A stretch of DNA of 64,000 bases from Eubacteriales bacterium (lineage in GTDB: Bacteria; Bacillota; Clostridia; Lachnospirales; Lachnospiraceae), in contig JAUNDP010000005.1 in NCBI GenBank assembly GCA_030526005.1, forward strand, positions 52,438 to 116,437, read 5' to 3'. Shown here in pieces: positions 9,214 to 20,495 of the stretch. Under the pieces are notes generated by a model. It searched no databases. It had not been told where the DNA came from and saw nothing but the letters and a program-made list of their open reading frames with translations. Both the position numbers and the translations under genes were made by a program. The first letter of the stretch is position 1. Every line of letters starts with the position of its first letter.

Positions 9214-10170
9214 ATGGACTACCAGGAATTTATAGAAAAATTAAGAGAACAGCTGCAAAAAAAGATGGGTGAAGAGACCTATATGAAAATTCATAAGGTA
9301 CAGAAAAATAATGGGATTTGTCTCGATGGCATCTCAATATGGAGAGAGGGGGAGAATGTGTCGCCGACAATTTACCTGAATCATTTTTATGAAAACTGTC
9401 AGGAAGGAAGAACAATCGAAGAAATTGCACAGCAAATAAAAGAATTATATGAGAGATATCGCATTGAAAGACCGATTGATCCGGCTTTTTACTGTGATTT
9501 TACAAATATATGGAGACATGTGTCCTGCAAGATCATCAATTATGAGAGAAATAGAGAACTGCTCAAAGACATTCCGCATCGTCGCTATCTGGATCTGGCG
9601 ATTGTTGCCTATTATCCTGTCAGTGACGGAGCAATGGGGGAAGGAATGATTCTGATTCGCAATAACCATCTGAAATTCTGGGATATCACAGCAGAAGAAC
9701 TGATTCATATTGCAAAGGAAAATACAAGAGAAAAGTTTTCATATGAATTGCTGGACATGATCGATCTTTTGCAGAATTATCCGGGAGAGGAAGAGGGAAT
9801 ACTGTCTGTAGAAGAGATTCCGGAGACGGAGGAGGCAATGCCAATGTATGTGCTGACAAACTGTGAGAAAAATCTGGGTGCAGTCTGCATCATCTATGAT
9901 TCTATTCTCAATCATGTGGGAGAAGAGTTAGAGGAAGACTATTATATACTGCCGAGCAGCATACATGAATGTATTATTATTCCAAAAAGAGAGGAATTTG
10001 ATGCAGAAGAGATTAAATTTATGGTGAGGGAGATCAATGAGACACAAGTACAGCCGGAAGAAGTGCTTTCTGATCAGATTTATCAGTATGAAAGAAAGTA
10101 TCACCGCCTGAGTATGGTTCTGGAGAATGAGGAAGAATATCCTTTTTTAGAGGCAGAAATCATGATCTAA
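9214..10170 (+). CDS. DUF5688 family protein
   Basis: Protein of unknown function, 318 residues from the Met at 9214, which is preceded by AGGAAGG at 9203-9209. The frame stays open to an ATG at 9112 but that one lacks a ribosome site and the extra 34 residues look non-coding. The composition is acidic and soluble with no membrane segment. The layout (MGEETYMKIHKVQKNNG opening, LYERYR, LAIVAYYPV in the middle and IHECIIIPKR near residue 255) matches a family common in Lachnospiraceae, often in several copies. It is a single-gene transcription unit with its own promoter and terminator. Confidence 0.8.
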   Translation: MDYQEFIEKLREQLQKKMGEETYMKIHKVQKNNGICLDGISIWREGENVSPTIYLNHFYENCQEGRTIEEIAQQIKELYERYRIERPIDPAFYCDFTNIWRHVSCKIINYERNRELLKDIPHRRYLDLAIVAYYPVSDGAMGEGMILIRNNHLKFWDITAEELIHIAKENTREKFSYELLDMIDLLQNYPGEEEGILSVEEIPETEEAMPMYVLTNCEKNLGAVCIIYDSILNHVGEELEEDYYILPSSIHECIIIPKREEFDAEEIKFMVREINETQVQPEEVLSDQIYQYERKYHRLSMVLENEEEYPFLEAEIMI

Positions 10171-10180
10171 GCGATACAGA

Positions 10181-10246
10181 AAATGACAGACCACAGATAA
10201 AACGGACATAAATCCGTGTCAATCTGTGGATTCTGTCATTTTTTTC
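10181..10246 (+). terminator. Terminator after the DUF5688 gene
   Basis: A long hairpin: AAATGACAG (10181-10189) with CTGTCATTT before a seven-T run at about 10239-10245, a middle stem CCACAGAT/ATCTGTGG and an apical ACGGA/TCCGT. Classic intrinsic terminator architecture. Confidence 0.88.
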
Positions 10247-10312
10247 ATCGGTCAGGAAAGAAGAAATTTATGTCTGTTTTGTGGTAAAATATACAAATAG
10301 AAGGGAAAAAAA

Positions 10313-10341
10313 TTGACAAAGCTTAGGAGATGTGATATCAT
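10313..10341 (+). promoter_or_regulatory. Promoter of the tRNA-Arg leader transcript
   Basis: Consensus TTGACA at 10313-10318, 17-bp spacer and TATCAT at 10336-10341 with a TG one base before the -10. It is about 150 bp upstream of the tRNA, an unusually long leader. Confidence 0.8.
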
Positions 10342-10349
10342 ACTATCGT

Positions 10350-10463
10350 TGTTTGGCACAGTTCTGCTTGAGAAGAGATTGCAGCTTGAAATATGAAAAG
10401 AGACAATCTTTTGATGACCGGAAGAGAGACAGAATACAGGAGTCTATGTGATATGCCCAAACA
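10350..10463 (+). ncRNA. Possible structured leader RNA before tRNA-Arg
   Basis: Between the promoter and the tRNA lie nested complementary segments: TGTTTGG (10350-10356) with CCAAACA (10457-10463), GTTCTG (10361-10366) with CAGAAT (10430-10435), and AAGAGATTG (10373-10381) with CAATCTTTT (10404-10412). Their nesting is consistent with one folded arm of about 115 nt. I do not recognise the family. The stems are short, so this may be a simple processed tRNA leader. Confidence 0.3.
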
Positions 10464-10494
10464 GCGTAAAGATAAATAGGCAATGGACGTATAC

Positions 10495-10567
10495 GCACTC
10501 GTAGCTCAGGGGATAGAGCAGTGGTTTCCGGTACCACGTGTCGGGGGTTCGAATCCCTCCGGGTGTG
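10495..10567 (+). tRNA. tRNA-Arg (anticodon CCG)
   Basis: The 73-nt cloverleaf has acceptor GCACTCG/CGGGTGT, D arm GCTC/GAGC, anticodon arm GTGGT-TTCCGGT-ACCAC giving anticodon CCG (reads CGG), variable GTGTC and T arm GGGGG-TTCGAAT-CCCTC. The 3' CCA is not encoded. No clear intrinsic terminator separates it from the SH3-domain gene; only a T-rich stretch follows. Confidence 0.95.
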
Positions 10568-10643
10568 TTTTTCTTTTATCTATTTAAATTGTCTGACAAT
10601 AGAGAAAGAAATGAAACATCAAACAGAAAAGGAGGTAACCAAA

Positions 10644-11582
10644 GTGGATAATTTCAGAGAATGGATTTCGGATAATCTAAGATATATCTTACTTGGTTTG
10701 GCAGGCATTCTGGTTCTTGTGATCGTAATCTTTGCGGCGCGTTGGATAAAAGATACGGTAGGGGGAAAAGATCCGAAAGATGAAAATGTGCAAGTGACAG
10801 AAAAGCAGTCTCAAACTTCAGACGATGGGGAAAAGAACAAAGAAACAGAGCAATCACAGACAGACAAGACGACAACAGATGGAGCACTGAAAAAGAATGA
10901 TCCGGCAATTTTAGCGATTGTGCAGAAATATTATAAAGCACACCAAGAGCATGATACAACGACACTGCAGCAGATTGTGAATCCGTACACGGAGGAGATG
11001 GAAAATGAGCTGAATAATGCTTCGATCGAAAGCTACAATAATCTGGAGACTTACTCTGAGACGGGACCGAAGGAAGATTCTTATCTGGTCTGTGTTTATT
11101 ATGAGCAGAAGATCAAAGATATTGAACCGATGATTCCGCAGCTGGCATTGTTGTATATGAGAACGGATGAAGAAGGATTCCTTTATATTGCTGATCCGAA
11201 CGAGGATGAGGAGACAAAGAAAGCCGTACAGGAATTTTCAGAGAAGAAAGAGATTGTTGAGATCATTGAAAAGACAAAAACAAAGACAAAAGAACTGAAA
11301 GATTCTGATGAGAGTGTAAAGAACTGGCTGCAGCAGATGGCCTCAGCAGAAGGTGAAAGTGAAGAGGAGACACAGCCGCAGCAGAATGGGGCAGTAACAA
11401 TGTATGCCAATGAAGAAGATATCAATGTGCGCGCCGAGGCAAATACAGATTCTGAAGTGTTAACGATGCTTGCTCAGGGAGATGAAGTGACTGTTTTAGG
11501 CGATGCTGGAAATGGATGGTCTGAGATTGAGGTTGGCGGAGTGACAGGATATGTCATGACGGAATTTTTATCAGCACAGTAA
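10644..11582 (+). CDS. Membrane-anchored SH3 domain protein
   Basis: The GTG at 10644 is chosen because AGGAGGT lies 8 bp before it; a longer frame begins inside the tRNA and is not credible. The 312 residues hold a short cytosolic N-terminus, one membrane helix (about 12-32, LLGLAGILVLVIVIFAARW), an acidic Gln/Thr-rich linker, a globular middle domain (about 85-220) and a C-terminal bacterial SH3 (SH3b) domain (about 245-310, INVRAEAN...VLGDAGNGWSEIEV...GYVMTEFL). With an N-in topology the SH3 domain is outside, where such domains bind peptidoglycan peptides. The precise role is unknown. Its transcript may begin at the tRNA-Arg promoter. Confidence 0.85.
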   Translation: MDNFREWISDNLRYILLGLAGILVLVIVIFAARWIKDTVGGKDPKDENVQVTEKQSQTSDDGEKNKETEQSQTDKTTTDGALKKNDPAILAIVQKYYKAHQEHDTTTLQQIVNPYTEEMENELNNASIESYNNLETYSETGPKEDSYLVCVYYEQKIKDIEPMIPQLALLYMRTDEEGFLYIADPNEDEETKKAVQEFSEKKEIVEIIEKTKTKTKELKDSDESVKNWLQQMASAEGESEEETQPQQNGAVTMYANEEDINVRAEANTDSEVLTMLAQGDEVTVLGDAGNGWSEIEVGGVTGYVMTEFLSAQ

Positions 11583-11589
11583 ATATAGC

Positions 11590-11620
11590 AGGATAGGGTG
11601 TAAAGCCTATCCTGTTTTCA
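11590..11620 (+). terminator. Terminator after the SH3 protein gene
   Basis: AGGATAGG (11590-11597) pairs with CCTATCCT (11606-11613), 8-nt loop, followed by GTTTTCATATTTT. Confidence 0.7.
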
Positions 11621-11707
11621 TATTTTATATAAAAATGATGGCTGTATATTTCACATTTTTTGTGATATACTAACAAAAGAAAAGAACTTTCAGGGGCGAT
11701 TTTCATC

Positions 11708-11736
11708 GTGACATCAATAAAAATATAGTGTATAAT
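11708..11736 (+). promoter_or_regulatory. Promoter of asnB
   Basis: GTGACA at 11708-11713, 17-bp spacer and perfect TATAAT at 11731-11736, 107 bp before the asnB start. A TCACA/TGTGA dyad near 11651-11666 lies just upstream. I looked for a T-box core in the leader and did not see one. Confidence 0.65.
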
Positions 11737-11843
11737 GAAGAAGTTATGGACAACAAAGACCGAGAGGCTGCAAAGGAAACAGACGGATTTGTTTTCATGG
11801 GCGGCTTTCCTACATAAACATAAGAAGAAATGAGGAACGAATT

Positions 11844-13685
11844 ATGTGTGGTATTTGTGGATTTATCGGGAAAAAGCAGAATCAGAGTGAGATCTTGACA
11901 AATATGATGAATGCAATCATCCATCGAGGTCCTGATTCAGCCGATCAGTATATTACAGAAGAAGCAGCGCTTGGGTTTCGCAGACTGAGCATTATTGATC
12001 TGGAAAATGGTTCTCAGCCTATGGTAAATGAGACAGGTGAAATGGCGCTGGTATTTAACGGAGAAATTTATAACTTTCAGGAACTGAGAAAAGAACTTGT
12101 AGATCATGGACATATTTTTAAAACACATACAGATTCTGAGGTATTGCTTCATGGATATGAACAGTGGGGGGAAAAACTGTTAGACCGTGTGCGGGGAATG
12201 TTTGCATTTTTAATCTGGGACAATGTAAAAAAGGAAATTTTTGCAGCACGCGACTTTTTTGGAATAAAACCATTTTATTATACCATTGTGGACGGCGTAT
12301 TCGTATTTGGTTCTGAAATCAAAAGCATTCTGGAATATCCAGGATACAAAAAAGAATTGAATGAAGAAGCTTTGGAACATTATCTTTCTTTTCAATATTC
12401 TGTGATGAATGAAACCTTTTTCAAAGGAATTTTTAAACTGGATCCAGGACATTTTCTGCGTTTTACAGATGGCAAAGTTTATAAGACGCAGTACTTTGAT
12501 CCTACACTTGATCCGAAATTAAACTTGTCTGATGAAGAACTGATTCAAAAACTGGATCAGGTAATTCAGGAATCTGTAAATGCCCATATGATTGCAGATG
12601 TGGAAGTTGGCGGATTTTTGTCAAGCGGTGTGGATTCCAGCCTTGTAGTCAGCGAGTTTTCTGCTGAGAAGACATTTACCGTCGGATTTATCAGCGAGAC
12701 AAGCAAGTATAACGAGGCATCTTATGCGAGAGAGCTGGCAGAACATCTTGGGTTGGAACATTATTCAAAACTGATCAGCAGAGAGGAATACTGGGACGCC
12801 ATTCCGAAAGTAATGTATTATTTGGATGAGCCTTCAGGAGATCCATCTGCGATTGCTCTGTATTTTGTTGCGCAGGAAGCAGCAAAGAAAGTAAAAGTTG
12901 TGACGTCAGGAGAAGGGGCAGATGAGCTTTTTGGAGGATATAATATTTATCTGGAGCCGGACTCTTTGAAATATTATCAGATGCTGCCGCGAGGACTGAG
13001 AAAGAAAATCGGCGCATGGGCGCAGAAACGTCCTCATGTAAAAGGCCGCAACTTCTTAATTCGCGGAAGCAAGACAGTAGAAGAACGTTTCATCGGAAAT
13101 GCCAATATGTTTTCTTATGAAGAGAGAAGAAAAATTTTAAAACATCCGACAAATGCACCATCACCGCAGGAAGTCTTAAAGAGCTGCTATGCAAAAGTTT
13201 CAGATTTAAACGACGCAAGCAAAATGCAGTATATTGACTTAAAGAACTGGCTTCCGGGAGATATTCTCCAGAAAGCGGACAAGATGAGTATGGCACATTC
13301 CCTGGAACTGCGCGTGCCATTTTTGGATAAAGAAGTATTCATGCTGGCAAGACAGCTTCAGCCGAAGGCAAAACAGAGAAAACGCGTGACAAAATATATT
13401 TTCAGAAAAACAGCAGAACTGCATTTGCCGCAGAAGACTTCAGACAAAAAGAAACTTGGATTCCCAGTGCCGATTCGTGTATGGCTGGCAGACGAAGAAG
13501 GATATACTCTGATGAAGAGAGAACTGGAAAGCGATCTGGCAAAGAAATTTTTCAATACAGAAGAGCTCGTAAAACTTCTGGATGATCATAAAGCGGGAAA
13601 AGACGACAACAGCAGAAAAATTTGGGTAGTCTATGCCTTTTTGGTATGGTATCGAGTTTTCTTTGAGAAAAAGAAAACAGCATAA
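11844..13685 (+). CDS. asnB: Asparagine synthase (glutamine-hydrolysing)
   Basis: Makes asparagine from aspartate, ATP and glutamine amide nitrogen. The 613 residues hold an N-terminal class II glutaminase domain starting MCGICGF, so Cys2 is the nucleophile after Met removal (IIHRGPDS and FNGEIYN also present), and a C-terminal synthetase domain with the PP-loop LSSGVDSS near residue 260 and GEGADELFGGY near 355. It has its own promoter and a strong terminator, so it is monocistronic. The length fits the AsnB group found in Firmicutes with wall-precursor amidation or asparagine synthesis roles; asparagine synthesis is the simpler reading. Confidence 0.94.
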   Translation: MCGICGFIGKKQNQSEILTNMMNAIIHRGPDSADQYITEEAALGFRRLSIIDLENGSQPMVNETGEMALVFNGEIYNFQELRKELVDHGHIFKTHTDSEVLLHGYEQWGEKLLDRVRGMFAFLIWDNVKKEIFAARDFFGIKPFYYTIVDGVFVFGSEIKSILEYPGYKKELNEEALEHYLSFQYSVMNETFFKGIFKLDPGHFLRFTDGKVYKTQYFDPTLDPKLNLSDEELIQKLDQVIQESVNAHMIADVEVGGFLSSGVDSSLVVSEFSAEKTFTVGFISETSKYNEASYARELAEHLGLEHYSKLISREEYWDAIPKVMYYLDEPSGDPSAIALYFVAQEAAKKVKVVTSGEGADELFGGYNIYLEPDSLKYYQMLPRGLRKKIGAWAQKRPHVKGRNFLIRGSKTVEERFIGNANMFSYEERRKILKHPTNAPSPQEVLKSCYAKVSDLNDASKMQYIDLKNWLPGDILQKADKMSMAHSLELRVPFLDKEVFMLARQLQPKAKQRKRVTKYIFRKTAELHLPQKTSDKKKLGFPVPIRVWLADEEGYTLMKRELESDLAKKFFNTEELVKLLDDHKAGKDDNSRKIWVVYAFLVWYRVFFEKKKTA

Positions 13686-13693
13686 AAAGAAAA

Positions 13694-13724
13694 GCGGACC
13701 TTGTCTTTGGGGTCCGCTTTCAAT
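13694..13724 (+). terminator. Terminator after asnB
   Basis: AGCGGACC at about 13693-13700 pairs with GGTCCGCT at 13711-13718; a short T run and TC follow. Confidence 0.8.
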
Positions 13725-13764
13725 TCTTATATTGATATGGCAGATAGAATGAGGAAAAAAGAAG

Positions 13765-16546
<2,782 letters not shown>

Positions 16547-16555
16547 GATGAGAAT

Positions 16556-18157
16556 ATGAGCAATAATTTTGAGTTTTCAAAGAAAACAACAGAACTTACA
16601 AAAAAGACAGTAGAAAAAGGAAAAAAAGGTCTGTTCAGCGTGGTTTTCGGAAGAACAGCGGTGGTTGTTCTTCTATTGCTGATCCAGATCGGAATTTTAA
16701 TCGCAGGAGTACAGCTGCTGGAAGAAAAATTAATCTATGTATACGGAGGAGTTACGCTTCTGACAGTATGTCTCGTTATTTTTATCATTAATAAAAGAGA
16801 AAATCCGGCATTTATGCTTGCATGGATTGTTCCTATGCTGTCAATTCCGATTTTTGGAACTCTTTTATATCTTTTTTGCGCTATTCAGCAGGAACCAAAA
16901 ATTTTGCGCAGAAGGCAGGAAAAGATGGATTGGGAAAACCGCAGTCTGAGCCAGCAAAAACCGGCTGTCATGGTCAGACTGGAAGAAGAAAGCCTGGAAC
17001 AGGCAAATCTTTCTCATTATCTCGGAAAAATGGGTTTTCCGACCTATCAGAATACATCGGTGAAATATTTTGCTTCCGGTGAAGAGAAATTTGAAGAGAT
17101 GAAGATTCAGCTGAGAAAAGCGAAGTCTTTTATCTTCATGGAATATTTTATTGTAGCAAAAGGATATATGTGGGAAAGCATTCTGGAAATTCTGGAACAG
17201 AAAGTAAAAGAGGGAGTGGAAGTCCGGTTCATGTACGATGGAATGTGCTGCCTGGCGCTTTTGCCTTACCACTATCCAGAAGAGATTCAGGAAAAAGGAA
17301 TTCAATGCAAAATGTTTTCACCAGTTCGCCCTGTTCTGTCAACCATACAGAATAACAGGGATCACAGAAAAATCTTAGTGATTGATGGACAGGTGGCATT
17401 TACAGGAGGAATCAATCTGGCCGATGAATATATTAACCAGAAAGAACGATTCGGACATTGGAAAGATACGGCAATCATGCTGGAGGGGGAAGCGGTGCGC
17501 AGTTTTACGCTGATGTTCTTAAAAATGTGGAATACAGACAAACGCATTGTCCAGGAAAATTTTGCAAAGTATGTCGATGTTCCTGTACGGCGCACACCGG
17601 AACCGGGAGACGGATATGTCGTTCCATACAGCGATATGCCGCTTGACGATGAAATTTTGGGAGAGCAGGTGTACATCGATATTCTTTTTAATGCAAAGAA
17701 ATATGTACATATCATGACGCCATATCTGATTCTGGACTATGAGATGCTCCATGCACTTACCTATGCGGCGAAGCGTGGAGTAGAAGTCATCATCATCATG
17801 CCTCACATACCAGACAAAAAGTATGCCTTTATTCTTGCAAAGACGTATTATGAAGAATTATTGGAGGCAGGTGTTCAGATCTATGAATATACGCCAGGAT
17901 TTGTACATGCAAAGGTATTTGTATCAGATGACTGCAAAGCTGTTGTGGGAACCATCAATCTGGATTACCGCAGCTTTTATCTGCATTTTGAGTGTGCAGC
18001 GATGATGTATAGAAATAAAGAGATTCCAAATATCGAGAAAGACTTCCAGGAAACATTAAAGAAATGCCAGAAAGTGATGCCGGGGGATGTCAGAAAACAG
18101 GGAGTCATGAATATTATTACAGGAAGAGTGCTGCGTTTGTTTGCGCCTCTGATGTGA
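16556..18157 (+). CDS. cls: Cardiolipin synthase
   Basis: Membrane phospholipase D-family enzyme that joins two phosphatidylglycerols to cardiolipin. The 533 residues include two N-terminal membrane helices (about 28-52 and 60-105) and two PLD domains with HxK motifs: HRKILVIDG with GGINLADEY near residue 272, and HAKVFVSDD with GTINLDYRS near 455. All His and Lys residues are present. The ATG at 16556 is 9 bp after ligA with GGATGAG before it. A second, more divergent PLD protein is encoded at 40637. Confidence 0.94.
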   Translation: MSNNFEFSKKTTELTKKTVEKGKKGLFSVVFGRTAVVVLLLLIQIGILIAGVQLLEEKLIYVYGGVTLLTVCLVIFIINKRENPAFMLAWIVPMLSIPIFGTLLYLFCAIQQEPKILRRRQEKMDWENRSLSQQKPAVMVRLEEESLEQANLSHYLGKMGFPTYQNTSVKYFASGEEKFEEMKIQLRKAKSFIFMEYFIVAKGYMWESILEILEQKVKEGVEVRFMYDGMCCLALLPYHYPEEIQEKGIQCKMFSPVRPVLSTIQNNRDHRKILVIDGQVAFTGGINLADEYINQKERFGHWKDTAIMLEGEAVRSFTLMFLKMWNTDKRIVQENFAKYVDVPVRRTPEPGDGYVVPYSDMPLDDEILGEQVYIDILFNAKKYVHIMTPYLILDYEMLHALTYAAKRGVEVIIIMPHIPDKKYAFILAKTYYEELLEAGVQIYEYTPGFVHAKVFVSDDCKAVVGTINLDYRSFYLHFECAAMMYRNKEIPNIEKDFQETLKKCQKVMPGDVRKQGVMNIITGRVLRLFAPLM

Positions 18158-18204
18158 TTAGAGAAACAGAAAATATCTGTAAGTTCAGAAAAATTGTCTT
18201 TTGC

Positions 18205-18253
18205 AGGCGGACATCTGTGTTAAGAATTTATTCTTTTCATGCGATGTCCGCCT
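18205..18253. repeat. Nested inverted repeat upstream of metA
   Basis: AGGCGGACATC (18205-18215) is perfectly repeated in inverse as GATGTCCGCCT (18243-18253); between them a second small dyad AAGAA/TTCTT is nested. No T run follows on either strand, so it is not a standard terminator. The right arm lies inside the spacer of the metA promoter, so an operator or a transcript-end/leader structure is possible. Confidence 0.65.
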
Positions 18254-18263
18254 GTGATATAAT
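18234..18263 (+). promoter_or_regulatory. Probable metA promoter
   Basis: TATAAT at 18258-18263 with a weak TTTTCA at 18234-18239 (18-bp spacer). The start codon is 53 bp downstream. The inverted repeat right arm occupies the spacer. Confidence 0.55.
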
Positions 18264-18315
18264 AAACAGAAAGTATCTATGCAGGATAGAAAATAAGAGA
18301 AAAGAGGGTTTTCAT

Positions 18316-19236
18316 ATGCCGATTAAAATACAGGCAGATCTTCCGGCAAGGCAGATTCTGGAAAATGAAAATATTTTTGTAATGGATGAGACAAGGGCCA
18401 GCCATCAGGATATCCGGCCGATTCAGATTGTGATTTTAAACCTGATGCCTTTAAAAGAAGAAACGGAGCTTCAGCTTTTGCGCTCTCTGTCGAATACACC
18501 GCTTCAAGTGGATGTCACTTTTCTTCATGTCTGCTCTCATGAATCAAAGAATACGTCAACAAGCCATTTAAATAAATTTTATGTTACATTTAATGATATC
18601 AAAGATCAGGAGTTTGACGGGCTGATTATCACTGGCGCTCCGGTAGAGCAGATGCCGTTTGAAGAAGTAGACTACTGGGAAGAGCTGACGCAGATCATGG
18701 ATTGGAGCAAAAAAAATGTGACTTCCACAATGTATCTTTGCTGGGCGGCACAGGCAGGTCTTTACTATCATTTTGGCATTCAGAAAAGACCGCTTGAGAA
18801 AAAAATGTTCGGTCTGTTCTGGCATAAGGTAGAAAATAGAAAGTATCCGTTGGTCCGTGGATTTGATGATCTGTTTTTAGCACCGCATTCCAGACATACA
18901 GAATCTCCGAGAGAGGAAATTGCAGCGTGTGAGGATCTGATTATTTTAGCAGAATCAGAAGAGGCTGGTGTATTTCTTGCAATGACAAAGGATGGACGCC
19001 AGATTTTTGTGATGGGTCATCCGGAGTATGACAGAGTGACATTGGACGGTGAATATAAGAGAGATATGGGGAAAGGACTGCCGATTGAGCAACCGAAAAA
19101 TTATTATCCTGAAAATAATTCAGATGCTCGTCCGATGCTGATGTGGAGAGCACACGCAAATAACTTGTATACAAACTGGCTCAATTATTATGTTTATCAG
19201 ATTACACCGTATTCTTTGAATAAAAAATCACTCTGA
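18316..19236 (+). CDS. metA: Homoserine O-acetyltransferase MetA/MetAA type
   Basis: First committed step of methionine synthesis: acylation of homoserine. The ATG at 18316 gives 306 residues and places the catalytic residues exactly on the E. coli numbering: Cys142 in YLCWAAQAG, His235 and Glu237 in MGHPEYD. A longer open frame back into cls is rejected because it would add 84 unrelated residues. Residue 111 is Glu (GAPVEQMP); in this family Glu111 correlates with acetyl-CoA and Gly111 with succinyl-CoA, so acetyl transfer is predicted although databases often label it succinyltransferase. It is monocistronic with its own terminator. Confidence 0.93.
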   Translation: MPIKIQADLPARQILENENIFVMDETRASHQDIRPIQIVILNLMPLKEETELQLLRSLSNTPLQVDVTFLHVCSHESKNTSTSHLNKFYVTFNDIKDQEFDGLIITGAPVEQMPFEEVDYWEELTQIMDWSKKNVTSTMYLCWAAQAGLYYHFGIQKRPLEKKMFGLFWHKVENRKYPLVRGFDDLFLAPHSRHTESPREEIAACEDLIILAESEEAGVFLAMTKDGRQIFVMGHPEYDRVTLDGEYKRDMGKGLPIEQPKNYYPENNSDARPMLMWRAHANNLYTNWLNYYVYQITPYSLNKKSL

Positions 19237-19279
19237 TCAAAAAAGGATCGTTCTTTTTACAAAAAAGCGTAAGAAAAAG

Positions 19280-19325
19280 CCGCAGGAAATTTGCTTCCTG
19301 CGGTGATTTTTTGATTTTTTTACAA
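19280..19325 (+). terminator. Terminator after metA
   Basis: CCGCAGGAA (19280-19288), 6-nt loop, TTCCTGCGG (19295-19303), then TGATTTTTTGATTTTTTT. The convergent lysO pair ends 37 bp beyond it. Confidence 0.9.
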
Positions 19326-19339
19326 TTCATTTTTGTTCT

Positions 19340-19942
19340 TTATACCATATTGAGACAGAAAGAAATGAGAATAGGAACAAAAAAAGAACAGATCATACCA
19401 TTAAAGACAGAGAGCACGACGGTCTCTTCATTTGTATATTTCAAAATAACAGGAAGCGTCGTATCTTCGCTTGTCGCACCGGCGATGGCGATACAGGTAT
19501 ATTGATTCAGATGAAGCGCCAGGAAGGGGATGACGAAAAATGAAAAGATTTCTCTCATCAGATTGCTCATAAAAGCAATACTTCCAAGTTCTGCATCTGC
19601 CAGTTTGCTGATGGTTGCACCGGCAAGACTGTACCAGCCCATTCCGCTTGTGATCGCTGTGGCATACCCGGTCGGTATTCCAAGCAAAGCGGAACAAATC
19701 AGACCGCCCAGAAGAGATCCCAGAATAATTCCAAGAGGAATGATAAAAATTTTAAAATGATATTCTCGAATTTTTTTTAGGATGCCTTTTTGCATTCCGA
19801 TGCTGATGCCGACAGAGAACATAAGAATATATAACACAAGATCTGTATTTTGACTGATCGTAGAGATCAGAATATTTTCAATATCAAAAAGTCCGCAGGC
19901 AAGTCCTAAGACGAGAGATACAATCATGAGAACGACGATCAT
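19340..19942 (-). CDS. lysO: LysO family transporter, C-terminal half (lysine exporter subunit)
   Basis: Integral membrane protein of 200 residues with about six hydrophobic helices, matching the second half of LysO (YbjE), the lysine exporter. Family marks include the GSLLGG turn, TSGMGWYSLAGA near residue 105-118, and GATSEDTTLP near 155. It overlaps the upstream gene by 4 bp (TTCAT on the plus strand), so the two halves are translationally coupled and probably assemble into one transporter. In enterobacteria both halves are one polypeptide. The ATG is followed by hydrophobic residues immediately, as expected of a membrane insert. Confidence 0.85.
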   Translation of the reverse strand: MIVVLMIVSLVLGLACGLFDIENILISTISQNTDLVLYILMFSVGISIGMQKGILKKIREYHFKIFIIPLGIILGSLLGGLICSALLGIPTGYATAITSGMGWYSLAGATISKLADAELGSIAFMSNLMREIFSFFVIPFLALHLNQYTCIAIAGATSEDTTLPVILKYTNEETVVLSVFNGMICSFFVPILISFCLNMV

Positions 19943-20238
19943 TCTTCCAGCTCCTTTCCGCAGGATTCAGACTCCTCATTTTTCATGAAATGTTTTGTCA
20001 GAAAATAGACAGCTCCGATGGAACAGCCTGCCGGAATCAGAAAGAATAAAAAGCTGGAAAGACCCAAAGAAGATAATTCTTCAATAAAATTTTCTTTTTT
20101 GCCGAGCATCACGCCCATTGCGAAGATCAAAATAAAAGTACACAGGATAGAAACATATTCGTTGCCTTTTTTCAGACGAGGAGATACAAGGAAACGTCCT
20201 GCAAGAATCCCGATACACATGACAATAAGTATACCCAT
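19939..20238 (-). CDS. LysO family transporter, N-terminal half
   Basis: 99-residue membrane protein, the first gene of the minus-strand pair, corresponding to the N-terminal part of LysO. About three hydrophobic segments (2-18, 31-46, 62-80), with FILIFAMGVMLGKKENFIEEL typical of the family. GGAGC before its start (plus strand GCTCC at 20246) is the ribosome site. The split into two ORFs with a neat 4-bp overlap argues for an ancestral two-subunit form, not a frameshift. The likely role is to export excess lysine or the toxic analogue thialysine. Confidence 0.8.
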   Translation of the reverse strand: MGILIVMCIGILAGRFLVSPRLKKGNEYVSILCTFILIFAMGVMLGKKENFIEELSSLGLSSFLFFLIPAGCSIGAVYFLTKHFMKNEESESCGKELEE

Positions 20239-20413
20239 AATCAGTTGCTCCTTTCACTGCTTTAAAATTTTCAAACTTTGACTATTTTATCACAATATCG
20301 TTGTAAAGTCATCCATTTTTTTAAGTATTTGCGGATTTATATGATATGTCTGTTTCAGGGAGAAAGCAAAGCGGAATGGGCAGATAAATGGTTTTTAAGA
20401 AAGCGATATGGAG

Positions 20414-20442
20414 TTGAAAAAAAATATCCTTTGTGATATCAT
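20414..20442 (+). promoter_or_regulatory. Promoter of azlCD
   Basis: TTGAAA at 20414-20419, 17-bp spacer, TATCAT at 20437-20442 preceded by TGA (extended -10). It starts 54 bp before azlC. Confidence 0.7.
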
Positions 20443-20495
20443 AAGCACTATTCAATAGGGGAGAAAAAATAACACAGAAAAGAGTTACAGGAGAG

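Noticed and set aside
10521-10643. N-terminal extension of the SH3 protein from an ATG-like start at 10521
   Set aside because: It begins inside tRNA-Arg and has no ribosome site; the GTG at 10644 has AGGAGGT at good spacing.
11737-11843. T-box leader for asnB
   Set aside because: No T-box core sequence or antiterminator/terminator pair was seen in the short leader.
18064-18315. N-terminal extension of MetA overlapping cls
   Set aside because: It overlaps cls and the metA promoter, and starting at 18316 puts the catalytic residues exactly on the known numbering.
18158-18315. SAM riboswitch before metA
   Set aside because: The dyad there does not match the SAM riboswitch layout and has no terminator T run.
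19939-19942. Frameshifted pseudogene of lysO
   Set aside because: The precise 4-bp overlap and intact start and ribosome site fit two real genes, a known arrangement in Firmicutes.
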